Both the position numbers and the translations under genes were made by a program. From assembly GCF_030697065.1 (NCBI RefSeq), contig NZ_JAUYQU010000256.1, positions 1 to 48,217 of the forward strand: a stretch of 48,217 nucleotides of DNA, in the 5' to 3' direction. The notes under the pieces are model-generated. The model had not been told where the DNA came from and made no database searches. It saw only the letters and a program-made list of their open reading frames with translations. Source of the stretch: Bradyrhizobium sp. (lineage in GTDB: Bacteria > Pseudomonadota > Alphaproteobacteria > Rhizobiales > Xanthobacteraceae). Of this stretch, positions 27,615 through 35,685 are shown one piece after another (the first letter of the stretch is position 1; every line of letters begins with the position of its first letter).

Positions 27615-27642
27615 AAACGCCCCGGCGCGAGCCGGGGCGTTT
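27615..27642. terminator. Bidirectional terminator between the DUF1465 gene and rpmE
   Basis: Perfect 12-base arms AAACGCCCCGGC / GCCGGGGCGTTT with a GCGA loop in the convergent gap. Read on the minus strand the stem is followed by a T-run (GTTTTTCG), strong for rpmE; on the plus strand only GTTTCG follows, weaker for the DUF1465 gene. Confidence 0.88.
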
Positions 27643-27674
27643 CGATATCTGCGTCAGGCGAGGCGCAACCGGCC

Positions 27675-27902
27675 TCAGTCCTTCTTGAGGAAGCCCGAAA
27701 ACTTCTTCTGGAACCGGGATACGCGGCCGCCGCGATCGAGCATCTGCTGGGCGCCGCCGATCCAGGCCGGGTGCGACTTGGAGTCGATGTCGAGGTTGAG
27801 CTTGTCGCCCGCCTTGCCCCAGGTGGACCGCGTCTGATACTCGGTGCCATCGGTCATGACCACCGTAATCATATGATATTCCGGATGAATTTCGGCTTTC
27901 AT
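27675..27902 (-). CDS. rpmE: 50S ribosomal protein L31
   Basis: 75 residues ([29 protein letters not shown]). It is a component of the large ribosomal subunit bridging to the small subunit. The CxxC zinc motif of the E. coli type is absent, as in most rhizobial L31 proteins. [29 protein letters not shown] is the conserved C-terminal half. AGGA eight bases before the ATG supports the start. It is monocistronic with a strong terminator behind it. Confidence 0.97.
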   Translation of the reverse strand: MKAEIHPEYHMITVVMTDGTEYQTRSTWGKAGDKLNLDIDSKSHPAWIGGAQQMLDRGGRVSRFQKKFSGFLKKD

Positions 27903-28105
27903 GGCAGATCCTTCGGCGCGCCGGCGCCTGTCTTTCGGGTTGTGCGGGGACGGATTTGGGCCGCTCTATAACGCAGCGAGGCCCTCAAAACAAGCCAAGC
28001 TTGGCCCCCGGCCCGCGGGGGATCGCGCATTAGTATCTTGCCGGATTTGCCAGCGTCGGCGGCTGGGCCTATCTGGGGGCTGGCAAAGCGATTGGTCCTG
28101 ATCTC

Positions 28106-29965
28106 ATGAGCGCAATGGAACGGCTTGAACAGCGGCGTGGCGAGACGCCGCCGCAGCGCGATCCTGATGTCGCCGAGGTCCCCTTGCTAGAGGCCGAACT
28201 GACGGAGCTGCCGGCCAAGGGCCGCGCGCGGCTTCGCCCGCTGCTGGCATTGATGCCCTATGTGGCGCGCTACCGGGGCCGCGCCGTGCTCGCCTTCATC
28301 GCGCTCACCATCTCGGCGATCACGACCCTGCTGGTGCCGATCGCGGTGCGGCGGGTGATCGACTTCGGCTTCACGCCCGAAGGCATCGCGATGATCAATT
28401 CCTATTTCAGCGTGATGATCGCGCTGGTCGCGGTGCTGGCCAGCGCCAGTGCCGCGCGGTTCTACCTGGTCATGACCATCGGCGAGCGCATCGTCGCCGA
28501 TATCAGGCGCGGCGTGTTCGCCCATCTGATCTCGCTGTCGCCGGCCTTCTTCGATTCAGCGCGCTCGGGCGAACTGATCTCGCGGCTGACCGCCGACACC
28601 ACCCAGATCAAGTCGGCGGTCGGCGCCTCGGTCTCGATCGTGCTGCGCAATCTGATGCTGTTCATCGGCGCCACCGCGATGATGGTGATCACCAGCCCGA
28701 GGCTGTCGGGTTTCGTATTATTGGCGATCCCGCTGATCGTGATTCCGCTGGTTGCGTTCGGGCGCTGGGTGCGGCGGCTGTCGCGCAACGCCCAGGACAC
28801 GCTGGCGGAAGCCACGTCCTATGCATCGGAATTGATCGGCGCGATCAGGACGGTGCAGGCCTATACCAGCGAGGGGCTGGCCAATGCCCGGTTCGGCGGG
28901 GAGGTCGAACAAGCCTATGCGGCGGCGCGCAATTCGACCCGGGCGCGGGCGGTTCTCACCGCCGTCATCATCTTCATCGTGTTCTCCAGCGTGGTGGCGA
29001 TCCTGTGGGTCGGATCGAACGACGTGCTGACCGGCTCGATCACTCCCGGCCGGCTCGGCCAGTTCGTGCTGTATGCGGCGTTCGCCGCCGCCGGCCTCGG
29101 CCAGCTCAGCGAGGTCTGGGGCGATCTGTCGGCGGCGTCAGGCGCCTCGGAACGGCTGTTCGAGATTCTCCGCGTCAAGTCGGCGATCGCAGTGCCGGCG
29201 GCGCCGCGCGCGATGCCGGTGCCGGCACGGGGTGACGTCGGTTTCGAGAATGTCAGCTTTGCCTATCCGACCCGGCCGGACACACTGGCGGTCGACGGCG
29301 TGTCGCTCACCGTACGCGCCGGCGAGAAGGTTGCGATCGTCGGCCCGTCGGGGGCAGGCAAGAGCACGCTGTTCCATCTGCTGCTGCGGTTCTATGATCC
29401 GGCTTCCGGCGCCATCGCGTTCGACGGCGTGCCGATCAAGGCGGCCGATCCGCGCGAATTGCGCGCCCGCATCGCGCTGGTGCCGCAGGATTCCGTGGTG
29501 TTCGCGGCCAGCGCGCGCGACAACATCCGCTTCGGCCGGCCCGATGCGACGGATGCGGAAGTCGAGCGCGCCGCCGACCTCGCCCATGCCGGCGAATTCA
29601 TCCGCCGGCTGCCGGGCGGCTTCGAGGCGCAACTTGGCGAACGCGGCGTGACGCTGTCGGGCGGACAACGCCAGCGGATCGCGATCGCGCGCGCGATTCT
29701 GCGCGATGCGCCGCTGCTGCTGCTCGACGAAGCGACCTCGTCGCTCGATGCCGAGAGCGAGACGCTGGTGCAGACCGCGCTGGAAGAACTGATGCGCCAC
29801 CGCACCACGCTCGTGATCGCGCACCGGCTCGCCACCGTGCTTTCCTGCGACCGCATCATGGTGATGGACCAGGGCCGCATCGTCGAACAGGGCACCCATG
29901 CCGAACTGGTGGCGGCAGGCGGGCTCTATGCGAGATTGGCAAGGTTGCAGTTCGAGGGTGTGTGA
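28106..29965 (+). CDS. ABC transporter, fused permease and ATPase (MsbA/multidrug-exporter type)
   Basis: 619 residues, a half-size exporter that should work as a homodimer in the inner membrane. Six transmembrane helices lie between about 50 and 345; the ATPase domain has Walker [10 protein letters not shown] (413-421), signature LSGGQ (517-521), Walker [10 protein letters not shown] with Asp541/Glu542, and switch His573 (IAHRLAT). The N-terminal 50 residues are charged and cytoplasmic. The sequence resembles lipid and drug exporters with broad specificity; the substrate is unknown. It is preceded by about 200 bases behind rpmE and followed by a palindromic repeat. Confidence 0.93.
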   Translation: MSAMERLEQRRGETPPQRDPDVAEVPLLEAELTELPAKGRARLRPLLALMPYVARYRGRAVLAFIALTISAITTLLVPIAVRRVIDFGFTPEGIAMINSYFSVMIALVAVLASASAARFYLVMTIGERIVADIRRGVFAHLISLSPAFFDSARSGELISRLTADTTQIKSAVGASVSIVLRNLMLFIGATAMMVITSPRLSGFVLLAIPLIVIPLVAFGRWVRRLSRNAQDTLAEATSYASELIGAIRTVQAYTSEGLANARFGGEVEQAYAAARNSTRARAVLTAVIIFIVFSSVVAILWVGSNDVLTGSITPGRLGQFVLYAAFAAAGLGQLSEVWGDLSAASGASERLFEILRVKSAIAVPAAPRAMPVPARGDVGFENVSFAYPTRPDTLAVDGVSLTVRAGEKVAIVGPSGAGKSTLFHLLLRFYDPASGAIAFDGVPIKAADPRELRARIALVPQDSVVFAASARDNIRFGRPDATDAEVERAADLAHAGEFIRRLPGGFEAQLGERGVTLSGGQRQRIAIARAILRDAPLLLLDEATSSLDAESETLVQTALEELMRHRTTLVIAHRLATVLSCDRIMVMDQGRIVEQGTHAELVAAGGLYARLARLQFEGV

Positions 29966-29985
29966 CTTCGACGCCAATCCCTCAA

Positions 29986-30074
29986 CGTCATTGCGAGCGA
30001 AGCGAAGCAATCCATTTCGCTGCGGACCGGTTGGAAGATGGATTGCTTCGTCGCAAGGGCTCCTCGCAATGACG
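29986..30074. repeat. Palindromic intergenic repeat, CATTGCGAGCGAAGC family
   Basis: The element fills the gap between convergent genes. Outer arms CGTCATTGCGAGC and the right-hand CTCGCAATGACG pair; inner arms GAAGCAATCCAT and ATGGATTGCTTC pair exactly. The architecture (GTCAT ends, ATCCA inner arms) is the same as in the other repeat families here. Confidence 0.78.
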
Positions 30075-30084
30075 GAATGGATGA

Positions 30085-30534
30085 CTACGGCTTCCACGCC
30101 ATCTTCAGCACGAGTCGCTTCGATCCCGGGTTCACATCTTCTCCCGCCTGCACAAATCCGTTGCGCTCGTAGAAGCGGATCGCCCTGTTATTGTCGGCAT
30201 TGACCTTGAGCGTGACGCCATCGGGCGATCGCCGCTTGGCTTCATCGACGAGACCAGTTGCGAGCATCGATCCCCAGAGATCCGGCGCGACCACCAGCTG
30301 GTCGAGATAGCCCGATGAATCGATGGTGACGAAGCCGACCATCGCGCCGCCCTGTTCGGCGACAATGATCGCTGCGTTCGGCACCAGTTCGTTGCGCCAG
30401 CGCTCCCGCCACCAGTCCACGCGGGCGTCGAAATCGATCGAGGGATAAGCGAGCTTCCAGGTCGCAAGCCACAGCGCGATGGCGGCGTCCTCGTCCTCGG
30501 CGCGATAGGGACGAAGGAGGAAGGGAACGCTCAT
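30085..30534 (-). CDS. GNAT family N-acetyltransferase
   Basis: 149 residues, one GNAT fold: RPYRAEDEDAAIALWLATW at the start, then the substrate strands VGFVTIDSSGYLDQLVVAPDLWGSMLATGLVDEAKRR and the acetyl-CoA region with LKVNADNNRAIRFYERNGFVQAG. Motif A usually reads Q/RxxGxG/A; here it is DLWGSMLA, still compatible. The acetylated substrate is not predictable. It sits between two palindromic repeats and is probably transcribed alone. Confidence 0.9.
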   Translation of the reverse strand: MSVPFLLRPYRAEDEDAAIALWLATWKLAYPSIDFDARVDWWRERWRNELVPNAAIIVAEQGGAMVGFVTIDSSGYLDQLVVAPDLWGSMLATGLVDEAKRRSPDGVTLKVNADNNRAIRFYERNGFVQAGEDVNPGSKRLVLKMAWKP

Positions 30535-30545
30535 GAGAGCACGGA

Positions 30546-30630
30546 TGTCACGCCCGGGCTTGACCCGGGCATCCAGCTACTTCGCAACAGTCGTTTCAGA
30601 TGGATTCTCGGGTCAAGCCCGGCAATGACG
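30546..30630. repeat. Palindromic intergenic repeat, GCCCGGGCTTGAC family, copy 2
   Basis: Left half GTCACGCCCGGGCTTGACCC..GGGCATCCA mirrors TGGATTCTCGGGTCAAGCC..GGCAATGACG. It is the same family as 9040-9131. It lies between the GNAT start and the end of the MotB-like gene. Confidence 0.75.
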
Positions 30631-30643
30631 ATGTGTTTTCTCA

Positions 30644-31675
30644 CTACCGTTCCGTCAGCTTCAGCTCGATGCGGCGGTTGCGCTTGTAGGCTTCTTCCGT
30701 CGCCGCGGTGTCGAGCGGCTGGAACTCCGCAAAACCCGCCGCGACCAGCCGCTGAGCCGGCACGCCGAGCGAGATCAGGTGCTGTACCACCGAGATCGCG
30801 CGCGCCGATGACAATTCCCAGTTCGACCTGAACACCGGGCTGTTCAGGATCGGCCGCACGTCGGTATGGCCGTCGACCCGCAGCACCCAGGCGATCTCGG
30901 CGGGAATCTGCTTGTCCAGCTCGGTCAGCGCGGCCCCAAGCTTGTCGAGCTCGGCGCGGCCCTCGGGCAGCAGCAGCGCCTGTCCGGTGTCGAAGAACAC
31001 CTCGGACTGAAACACAAAACGGTCGCCGACGATGCGGATGTCCGGGCGGTTGCCCAGAATGGCGCGCAGGCGGCCGAAGAATTCCGAACGATAGCGCGAC
31101 AGTTCCTGCACCCTTTGCGCCAGCGCCACGTTCAGCCGCTGTCCGAGATCGGCGATCCGCCCCTGCGATTCCCTGTCGCGCTTTTCCGAAACCTCGAGCG
31201 CTTCCTCCAGCGCCGCCAGCTGGCGGCGCAGCGCGCTGATCTGCTGGTTCAGGACCTCGATCTGCGCCAGCGCCCGCGACGAAACCTGCTTTTCGGAATC
31301 CAGCGCCTTGTTGAGTTCGCCGGCGCGGCCGGCGGCGTCGCTGCCGGCGCCCGCGAGACCTTCATAGAGTCCCTTGACGCGATCGCGTTCGGATTCGGCC
31401 GAGGCCAGTCCGGCACGCAACTGCGACAGCTGGTCGTCGAGATTGAGCTTGCCGAGCTTTTCCAGTGAAAGCAGGTCGTTGAGCTGCGCCAGCTTGGCGT
31501 TGAGCTGCTCCAGCGCCTTGTCCTTGCCGGTGACCTCCTGCGACAGGAAGAACTGCACCACCAGGAACACCGACAGCAGGAATACGATCGAAAGCACCAG
31601 CGTCGACAGCGCGTCGACGAAGCCCGGCCAGTAGTTGAATCCGGTTTCGTTGCGGCGGGCACGGGCGAGGGCCAT
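30644..31675 (-). CDS. OmpA/MotB-like peptidoglycan-anchored stator protein with long periplasmic coiled coil
   Basis: 343 residues. A short cytoplasmic N-terminus leads into one transmembrane helix (about 20-44) with an acidic Asp21 at its start (GFVDALSTL), in the place of the proton-carrying Asp of MotB. Residues about 50-195 are heptad-rich (LEQLNAKLAQLNDLL, IEVLNQQISALRRQLAALEEALEV) and should form a long periplasmic coiled coil. The C-terminal OmpA-family domain (about 215-340) has VDGHTD, NWELSSARA and NRRIEL for peptidoglycan binding. It pairs with the MotA/TolQ-like gene behind a 120-base gap. No flagellar genes are near. Together they should form an ion-driven motor of unknown output. 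Confidence 0.85.
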   Translation of the reverse strand: MALARARRNETGFNYWPGFVDALSTLVLSIVFLLSVFLVVQFFLSQEVTGKDKALEQLNAKLAQLNDLLSLEKLGKLNLDDQLSQLRAGLASAESERDRVKGLYEGLAGAGSDAAGRAGELNKALDSEKQVSSRALAQIEVLNQQISALRRQLAALEEALEVSEKRDRESQGRIADLGQRLNVALAQRVQELSRYRSEFFGRLRAILGNRPDIRIVGDRFVFQSEVFFDTGQALLLPEGRAELDKLGAALTELDKQIPAEIAWVLRVDGHTDVRPILNSPVFRSNWELSSARAISVVQHLISLGVPAQRLVAAGFAEFQPLDTAATEEAYKRNRRIELKLTER

Positions 31676-31697
31676 TCAGAAGTCTCCACTACAATCT

Positions 31698-31793
31698 CGT
31701 GTCCCGGACGCGGGGCAGCGTTTTTGCGCTGCTCCGCAGTGCCGGGACCACTTCAGCCCAACGTCAAGAACGCCGCGCCGCGTCCGGGGCACG
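31698..31793. repeat. Palindromic repeat between the motor-pair genes
   Basis: Outer arms CGTGTCCCGGACGCGG (31698-31713) and CCGCGTCCGGGGCACG (31778-31793) differ at one position. Inside is a second hairpin, GGGGCAGCG-tttttg-CGCTGCTCC. It lies directly after the MotA-like stop, in the untranslated gap before the MotB-like gene, and could set unequal expression of the two stator proteins. Confidence 0.75.
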
Positions 31794-31795
31794 CG

Positions 31796-32803
31796 TCACT
31801 CTCCCAAACTCTTCTCGGGCTGGCGCGCGATCCGCTCGAGCAGCTTCTTGATCTCGCGGTTCTGCTCGCCCTGGCCGTCGGCCCATTCGCGGATCATCTG
31901 CTGCTCGGTCCGCATATGCGTGACCAGGCCCTGGATGGCTTCGGCGAGGTTGGCCATCGCCGCCGTGGTGCCGCGGCTGGCGCCGCCCTCTTCGAGGGTC
32001 AGGCGCAACCGTTCGACGGCGGCCTGAAGCTCGCCGCCCGGGCCGCCGGCGCCTTCGCGGGTGTATTCACGCACCGTGGAAGCCAGCCAGTCCTCGAGGT
32101 CGGTATAGAAGCGGTTCTGGGCCTGGCTCGATTGCAAATCGAGGAATCCCAGGATCAGCGAGCCGGCGAGACCGAACAGCGACGACGAAAACGAAATGCC
32201 CATGCCGCCGAGCGGCGCGGCCAGGCCCTCCTTGAGGGTATCGAACAGCGAGCCGGCGTCGCCGCCGACCTTCAGCCCCTCGATCACCTTGCCGACCGAG
32301 CCGACGGTTTCGATCAGGCCCCAGAAGGTGCCGAGCAGCCCGAGGAAGACCAGCAGGCCGGTCATGTAGCGGGAAATGTCGCGGGCCTCGTCGAGCCTTG
32401 TCGCGATCGAATCCAGCAGGTGCCGCATGGTGGTCTGCGAGATCGTCATCCGCCCGGTGCGCTCGCCGCCGAGGATCGCCGCCATCGGGGCCAGCAAGGT
32501 GGGGTGCCGGTCGACCGCGAGGCCGGGATCGGAGATCCGGAAATTGTTGACCCAGGCGACCTCGGGATAGAGCCGCACCACCTGGCGGAACGACAGGATG
32601 ATTCCGATCAACAGCACCGCGCCGATCAGCGCGTTGAGGCCGGGATTGGCGAAAAACGCTTCGATGATCTGCTTGTAGAGCACCACCAGCAGCAGCGCGC
32701 AGAGCACCAGGAACACCAGCATCCGCACCAGGAAGATCCGCGGCGAGGACAGCTTGTTCAGTTCGGTCTCCATCGCGGAGCGGGAAGAAGGGCGTGGAGG
32801 CAT
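31796..32803 (-). CDS. MotA/TolQ/ExbB-family proton channel protein with cytoplasmic tail
   Basis: 335 residues (an alternative start METELN lies ten codons in). Four hydrophobic segments are visible at about 24-43, 55-73, 147-168 and 200-223. The third carries the family hallmark GLLGTFWGLIETV and the fourth MGISFSSSLFGLAGSLILG. A cytoplasmic loop of about 70 residues lies between helices 2 and 3. The tail 225-335 is polar and helical with coiled-coil character. MotA/TolQ-type proteins form pentamers that conduct protons and rotate around a dimer of the partner, here the OmpA-like protein. It resembles ZorA in outline, but no Zorya effector genes are adjacent. Confidence 0.85.
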   Translation of the reverse strand: MPPRPSSRSAMETELNKLSSPRIFLVRMLVFLVLCALLLVVLYKQIIEAFFANPGLNALIGAVLLIGIILSFRQVVRLYPEVAWVNNFRISDPGLAVDRHPTLLAPMAAILGGERTGRMTISQTTMRHLLDSIATRLDEARDISRYMTGLLVFLGLLGTFWGLIETVGSVGKVIEGLKVGGDAGSLFDTLKEGLAAPLGGMGISFSSSLFGLAGSLILGFLDLQSSQAQNRFYTDLEDWLASTVREYTREGAGGPGGELQAAVERLRLTLEEGGASRGTTAAMANLAEAIQGLVTHMRTEQQMIREWADGQGEQNREIKKLLERIARQPEKSLGE

Positions 32804-32985
32804 TGGTCGGTGTCATCCGTTGCGAGGAACCGGTTTCGCGCCCGAATATGGCACAGCGGGACCGGGAAAGAAGCTCAGATAGCCCTGATTCGGGGTGGAT
32901 TGTGGAACCCTGGGTGAATCCGCAGCTTGGTTAGGAGCGTAGTCCATGAATGGGCGGTGTCTAGCGGGGATATCAGGGATTTCGG

Positions 32986-33135
32986 ATGACAGTTGGTATC
33001 TCGGAGCCCTCCGCCGCCGACGCGCTGTCGCATTCCGCCGCGCCGGCCCCTGCAGCCGGGCTCGCCGGTTGCAGGGCGAATGTCGGCCCTCACCCTTCGC
33101 GACGCCGGCCACGACGAGAAGGAGCGGTCGCATGA
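32986..33135 (+). CDS. Possible 49-residue leader ORF coupled to the methyltransferase
   Basis: An ATG at 32986 with CAGGGA six bases ahead opens a 49-codon frame (MTVGISEPSAADALSHSAAP, then Ala/Pro-rich and Arg-rich). Its TGA overlaps the ATG of the cyclopropane synthase-like gene as ATGA. No family is recognised; the composition is partly what GC-rich DNA gives by chance. It could be a leader peptide or the trace of a longer lost gene. Real translation is uncertain. Confidence 0.3.
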   Translation: MTVGISEPSAADALSHSAAPAPAAGLAGCRANVGPHPSRRRPRREGAVA

Positions 33136-34160
33136 GCTTCGTTTCCAGGATGATCGGCACCGCCGAACGTGTGCCGCTGCCCGACGTCGTCATTCGCGCC
33201 GCGATCCAGCGGCTGTGCTCGCACACCGCCACACGGCTCGCCAGCGGCAGCGCCGAGCGCGATGCGGCGTTCGCCGGCGAGATGGCGGCACGCGCCGCCG
33301 CCGGGCAGGGTGGCCCAACCGGAACCCGGCATCATGAAATGCCCCTGGCATTCTTTGCGCGGGTGCTCGGTCCCAACCACAAATACTCGTCATGCTTCTA
33401 CAAGGAACCGGCGTCCACGCTGCAGGAGGCCGAGGAAGAGGCGCTGCGCCAGACCATCGAGCATGCCGATCTGGCCGACGGGCAGGCGATCCTCGAACTC
33501 GGCTGCGGCTGGGGTTCGCTGGCGCTGTCGATGGCGCGACTATTTCCCAATGCCGAGATCACCGCGGTGCCGAATTCGCCATTGCAGCGCGAATTCATCG
33601 AGCACGAAGCAGCATCGCGGGGATTGGGGAATCTTCGGGTGCTCACCGCGGATATCGACGCGTTCGATCCGGGACGCCAGTTCGACCGCATCGTGTCGGT
33701 TGAATTGTTCGAGCACATGACGAACTGGCGCGAATTGCTAATGCGGGTGCGGTCATGGCTCGAACCGGGCGGGCGCTTCTTCCTGCACATCTTCACGCAT
33801 CGCTCGGGCGCCTATCTGTTCGATAGCGCCAATGGCGAAGACTGGATCGCGCGGCATTTCTTCTCCGGCGGCGTGATGCCGAGCCATCATCTGATCCGGC
33901 AATATGCCGACCTGTTCGAGGTCGAGAAGGAATGGCGCTGGAGCGGCACGCATTATCAGCGCACCGCGCTCGACTGGCTGGCCAATTTCGATGCCCACCA
34001 TGACGAGATCGAGGAAATCCTGCGCGGCGTATACGGCAACGCGACGCCGTTGTGGATGCGGCGCTGGCGCTGGTTCTTGCTCGCCGCATCGGGGCTGTTC
34101 GGTTACGCCGAGGGCAGCGAATGGGGCGTCAGCCATTACCGGATGAAGGCCGCGGCTTGA
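33132..34160 (+). CDS. Cyclopropane-fatty-acid synthase-like SAM-dependent methyltransferase
   Basis: 342 residues; ATG at 33132 with AAGGAG eight bases before it. The SAM motif ILELGCGWGSLAL lies at about 119-131, followed by ITAVPNSPLQREFIE and VSVELFEHMTNWRELL, the CfaS family landmarks (GCGWG, and the E..EH bicarbonate-associated Glu). The C-terminal GGVMPSHHLIRQYADLFEVEKEWRWSGTHYQRT is typical. The protein lacks the N-terminal lipid-binding extension of E. coli Cfa, so it belongs to the shorter branch that may act on other lipids. It starts convergent to nothing and diverges from the motor pair. Confidence 0.88.
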   Translation: MSFVSRMIGTAERVPLPDVVIRAAIQRLCSHTATRLASGSAERDAAFAGEMAARAAAGQGGPTGTRHHEMPLAFFARVLGPNHKYSSCFYKEPASTLQEAEEEALRQTIEHADLADGQAILELGCGWGSLALSMARLFPNAEITAVPNSPLQREFIEHEAASRGLGNLRVLTADIDAFDPGRQFDRIVSVELFEHMTNWRELLMRVRSWLEPGGRFFLHIFTHRSGAYLFDSANGEDWIARHFFSGGVMPSHHLIRQYADLFEVEKEWRWSGTHYQRTALDWLANFDAHHDEIEEILRGVYGNATPLWMRRWRWFLLAASGLFGYAEGSEWGVSHYRMKAAA

Positions 34161-34473
34161 TCAACACGTCGCATCGATGCGCCCAACAATTCGGCGTTTG
34201 CTGCCTCGCTGAGCAACGAAAACGGCGCCTTCATCGCCAGGGGCGTGGAACCAAAAAATGGAACCGGAACCGATCTGATTCACGATCGAGTGAGAGCCGG
34301 AAAATCCTGTTTATTCAACGGGCTATCCACGTGTGACATTGAGCCGCCTCGAACAATATTGCAATGCAGCAACAGTGATCTAACTTGTTCCCCAAGAGAA
34401 ACGCGGATTCGTTCGCGACGCCGCACCAGCGGAAGATCAATCCGCGCAGAACTCAAACTTGGGGCGACCCTTC
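34161..34473. other. 313-base gene-free region upstream of the RND efflux pair
   Basis: No reading frame, RNA or repeat of the palindromic families is seen. The second half is AT-richer and probably holds the efflux promoter: a candidate inverted pair GAACAA (34351-34356) and TTGTTC (34385-34390) flanks a segment with TTGCAATGCAGCAA. No regulator gene of the TetR, MarR or LysR type is adjacent. Confidence 0.4.
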
Positions 34474-35679
34474 ATGATCAATGGATTTCGCACGCAATCG
34501 GCGGGCATCGTCTTGATGTTGGCTGCGATGGCGCCGCTTCTCGCTGGATGCAATGAACCTTCCTCGGCGATCGCGGCAGCTCAAACCTCCGATCCCGAAG
34601 TCAGTATCGTCTCCATCCGGCCGCAATCCCGCGCGCTGGTGCGCGAATTGCCCGGGCGCGTCGCTCCGACCCGCGTTTCCGATGTGCGTCCGCGCGTCTC
34701 CGGCATCGTCACCGAACGCCTGTTCAATCAGGGCAGCGAGGTCAAGGCCGGCGATCCGCTCTACCGGATCGATCCGCGGCCGTTCGAAGTCGAAGTGCAG
34801 TCCACCGAGGCGGCGCTCGCCAAGGCCGTTGCGGCATTCGAGCAGGTGTCACGGCAGGCGGGACGAATTGCCACCCTGACGAGCCAGAAGGCCACCTCGG
34901 AGGCCGAAAATGAAAGAGCCATCAGCGCCATGCGGCAGGCGGCGGCCGAGGTCGAGGGACGCAAGGCGGAAGTCGCCCGCGCCAAGCTCAATCTGAGCTA
35001 CGCCACGATTCGCGCCCCGATCCACGGTGTCGTCGGCGCGGCACTGGTCAGCGAAGGCGCTCTCGTGGTGCAGAACGAGACCAATCTCGCGACCATTCAG
35101 CAACTCGATCCGATCTATGCCGATTTCACCCAGTCGGTCACCGAAATGAATCAACTCCGGCGCTCGCTCGAGAGCGGCGAACTCGATCGCATCGCGCCCG
35201 ATGCGGCCAGGGTTCGTCTGGTGCTGGATGACGGCACGGTCTACGCGACGCCCGGCAGGCTGCTGTTCTCGGACGCCAGGGTGGACGCCCATACCGGGCA
35301 GGTGACGTTGCGCGGCGAGTTTCCCAATCCGAAGCGCGAATTGCTGCCGGGCATGTATGTCCGCGTGCTGATCGAGCAGGGCATCGACACTGATGCCATC
35401 GCCCTGCCGCAGCAGGCGATCCAGCGCAACGGCGGCGGCGGCAGCGAAGTGTTCGTGATCAAGGACGACAACCGCGTCGCGGTTCAGCCCGTGCGCACCG
35501 GATCGATGCAGGACGGCCAGTGGTTCGTGACCGAAGGGCTGAAAGCCGGTGACAAGGTCGTGGTCGAGGGCTTCCAGAAGTTCGCGGCCGGCGACAAGGT
35601 CCGACCGCAGCTGTTCACCGAAGGGGACGCTTCGGCCGACACCGAGGTAGCAAGGCAGACCGAGCAAGCGGACCGGTAA
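34474..35679 (+). CDS. RND efflux periplasmic adaptor lipoprotein (AcrA/MexA type)
   Basis: 401 residues from ATG 34474 (MINGFRTQSAG); a TTG five codons earlier is less likely. A lipoprotein signal ends in LLAGC with Cys26. The adaptor domains follow in order: RVAPTRVSDVRPRVSGIVTERLFNQGSEVKAGDPLYRID (lipoyl), an alpha-hairpin, LSYATIRAPIHGVVGAALVSEGALV, a beta-barrel with GMYVRVLIEQGID, and a membrane-proximal C-terminus. It bridges the inner-membrane RND pump encoded next and an outer-membrane channel that is not encoded here. The gap to the pump gene is six bases, so they form an operon. Confidence 0.94.
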   Translation: MINGFRTQSAGIVLMLAAMAPLLAGCNEPSSAIAAAQTSDPEVSIVSIRPQSRALVRELPGRVAPTRVSDVRPRVSGIVTERLFNQGSEVKAGDPLYRIDPRPFEVEVQSTEAALAKAVAAFEQVSRQAGRIATLTSQKATSEAENERAISAMRQAAAEVEGRKAEVARAKLNLSYATIRAPIHGVVGAALVSEGALVVQNETNLATIQQLDPIYADFTQSVTEMNQLRRSLESGELDRIAPDAARVRLVLDDGTVYATPGRLLFSDARVDAHTGQVTLRGEFPNPKRELLPGMYVRVLIEQGIDTDAIALPQQAIQRNGGGGSEVFVIKDDNRVAVQPVRTGSMQDGQWFVTEGLKAGDKVVVEGFQKFAAGDKVRPQLFTEGDASADTEVARQTEQADR

Positions 35680-35685
35680 CGCTTG

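Noticed and set aside
30644..32803. Zorya anti-phage system (ZorA/ZorB)
   Set aside because: Neighbours are a GNAT acetyltransferase and a lipid methyltransferase; no ZorC/D or ZorE. The coiled coil is in the MotB-like partner and the MotA-like tail is short, unlike ZorA.
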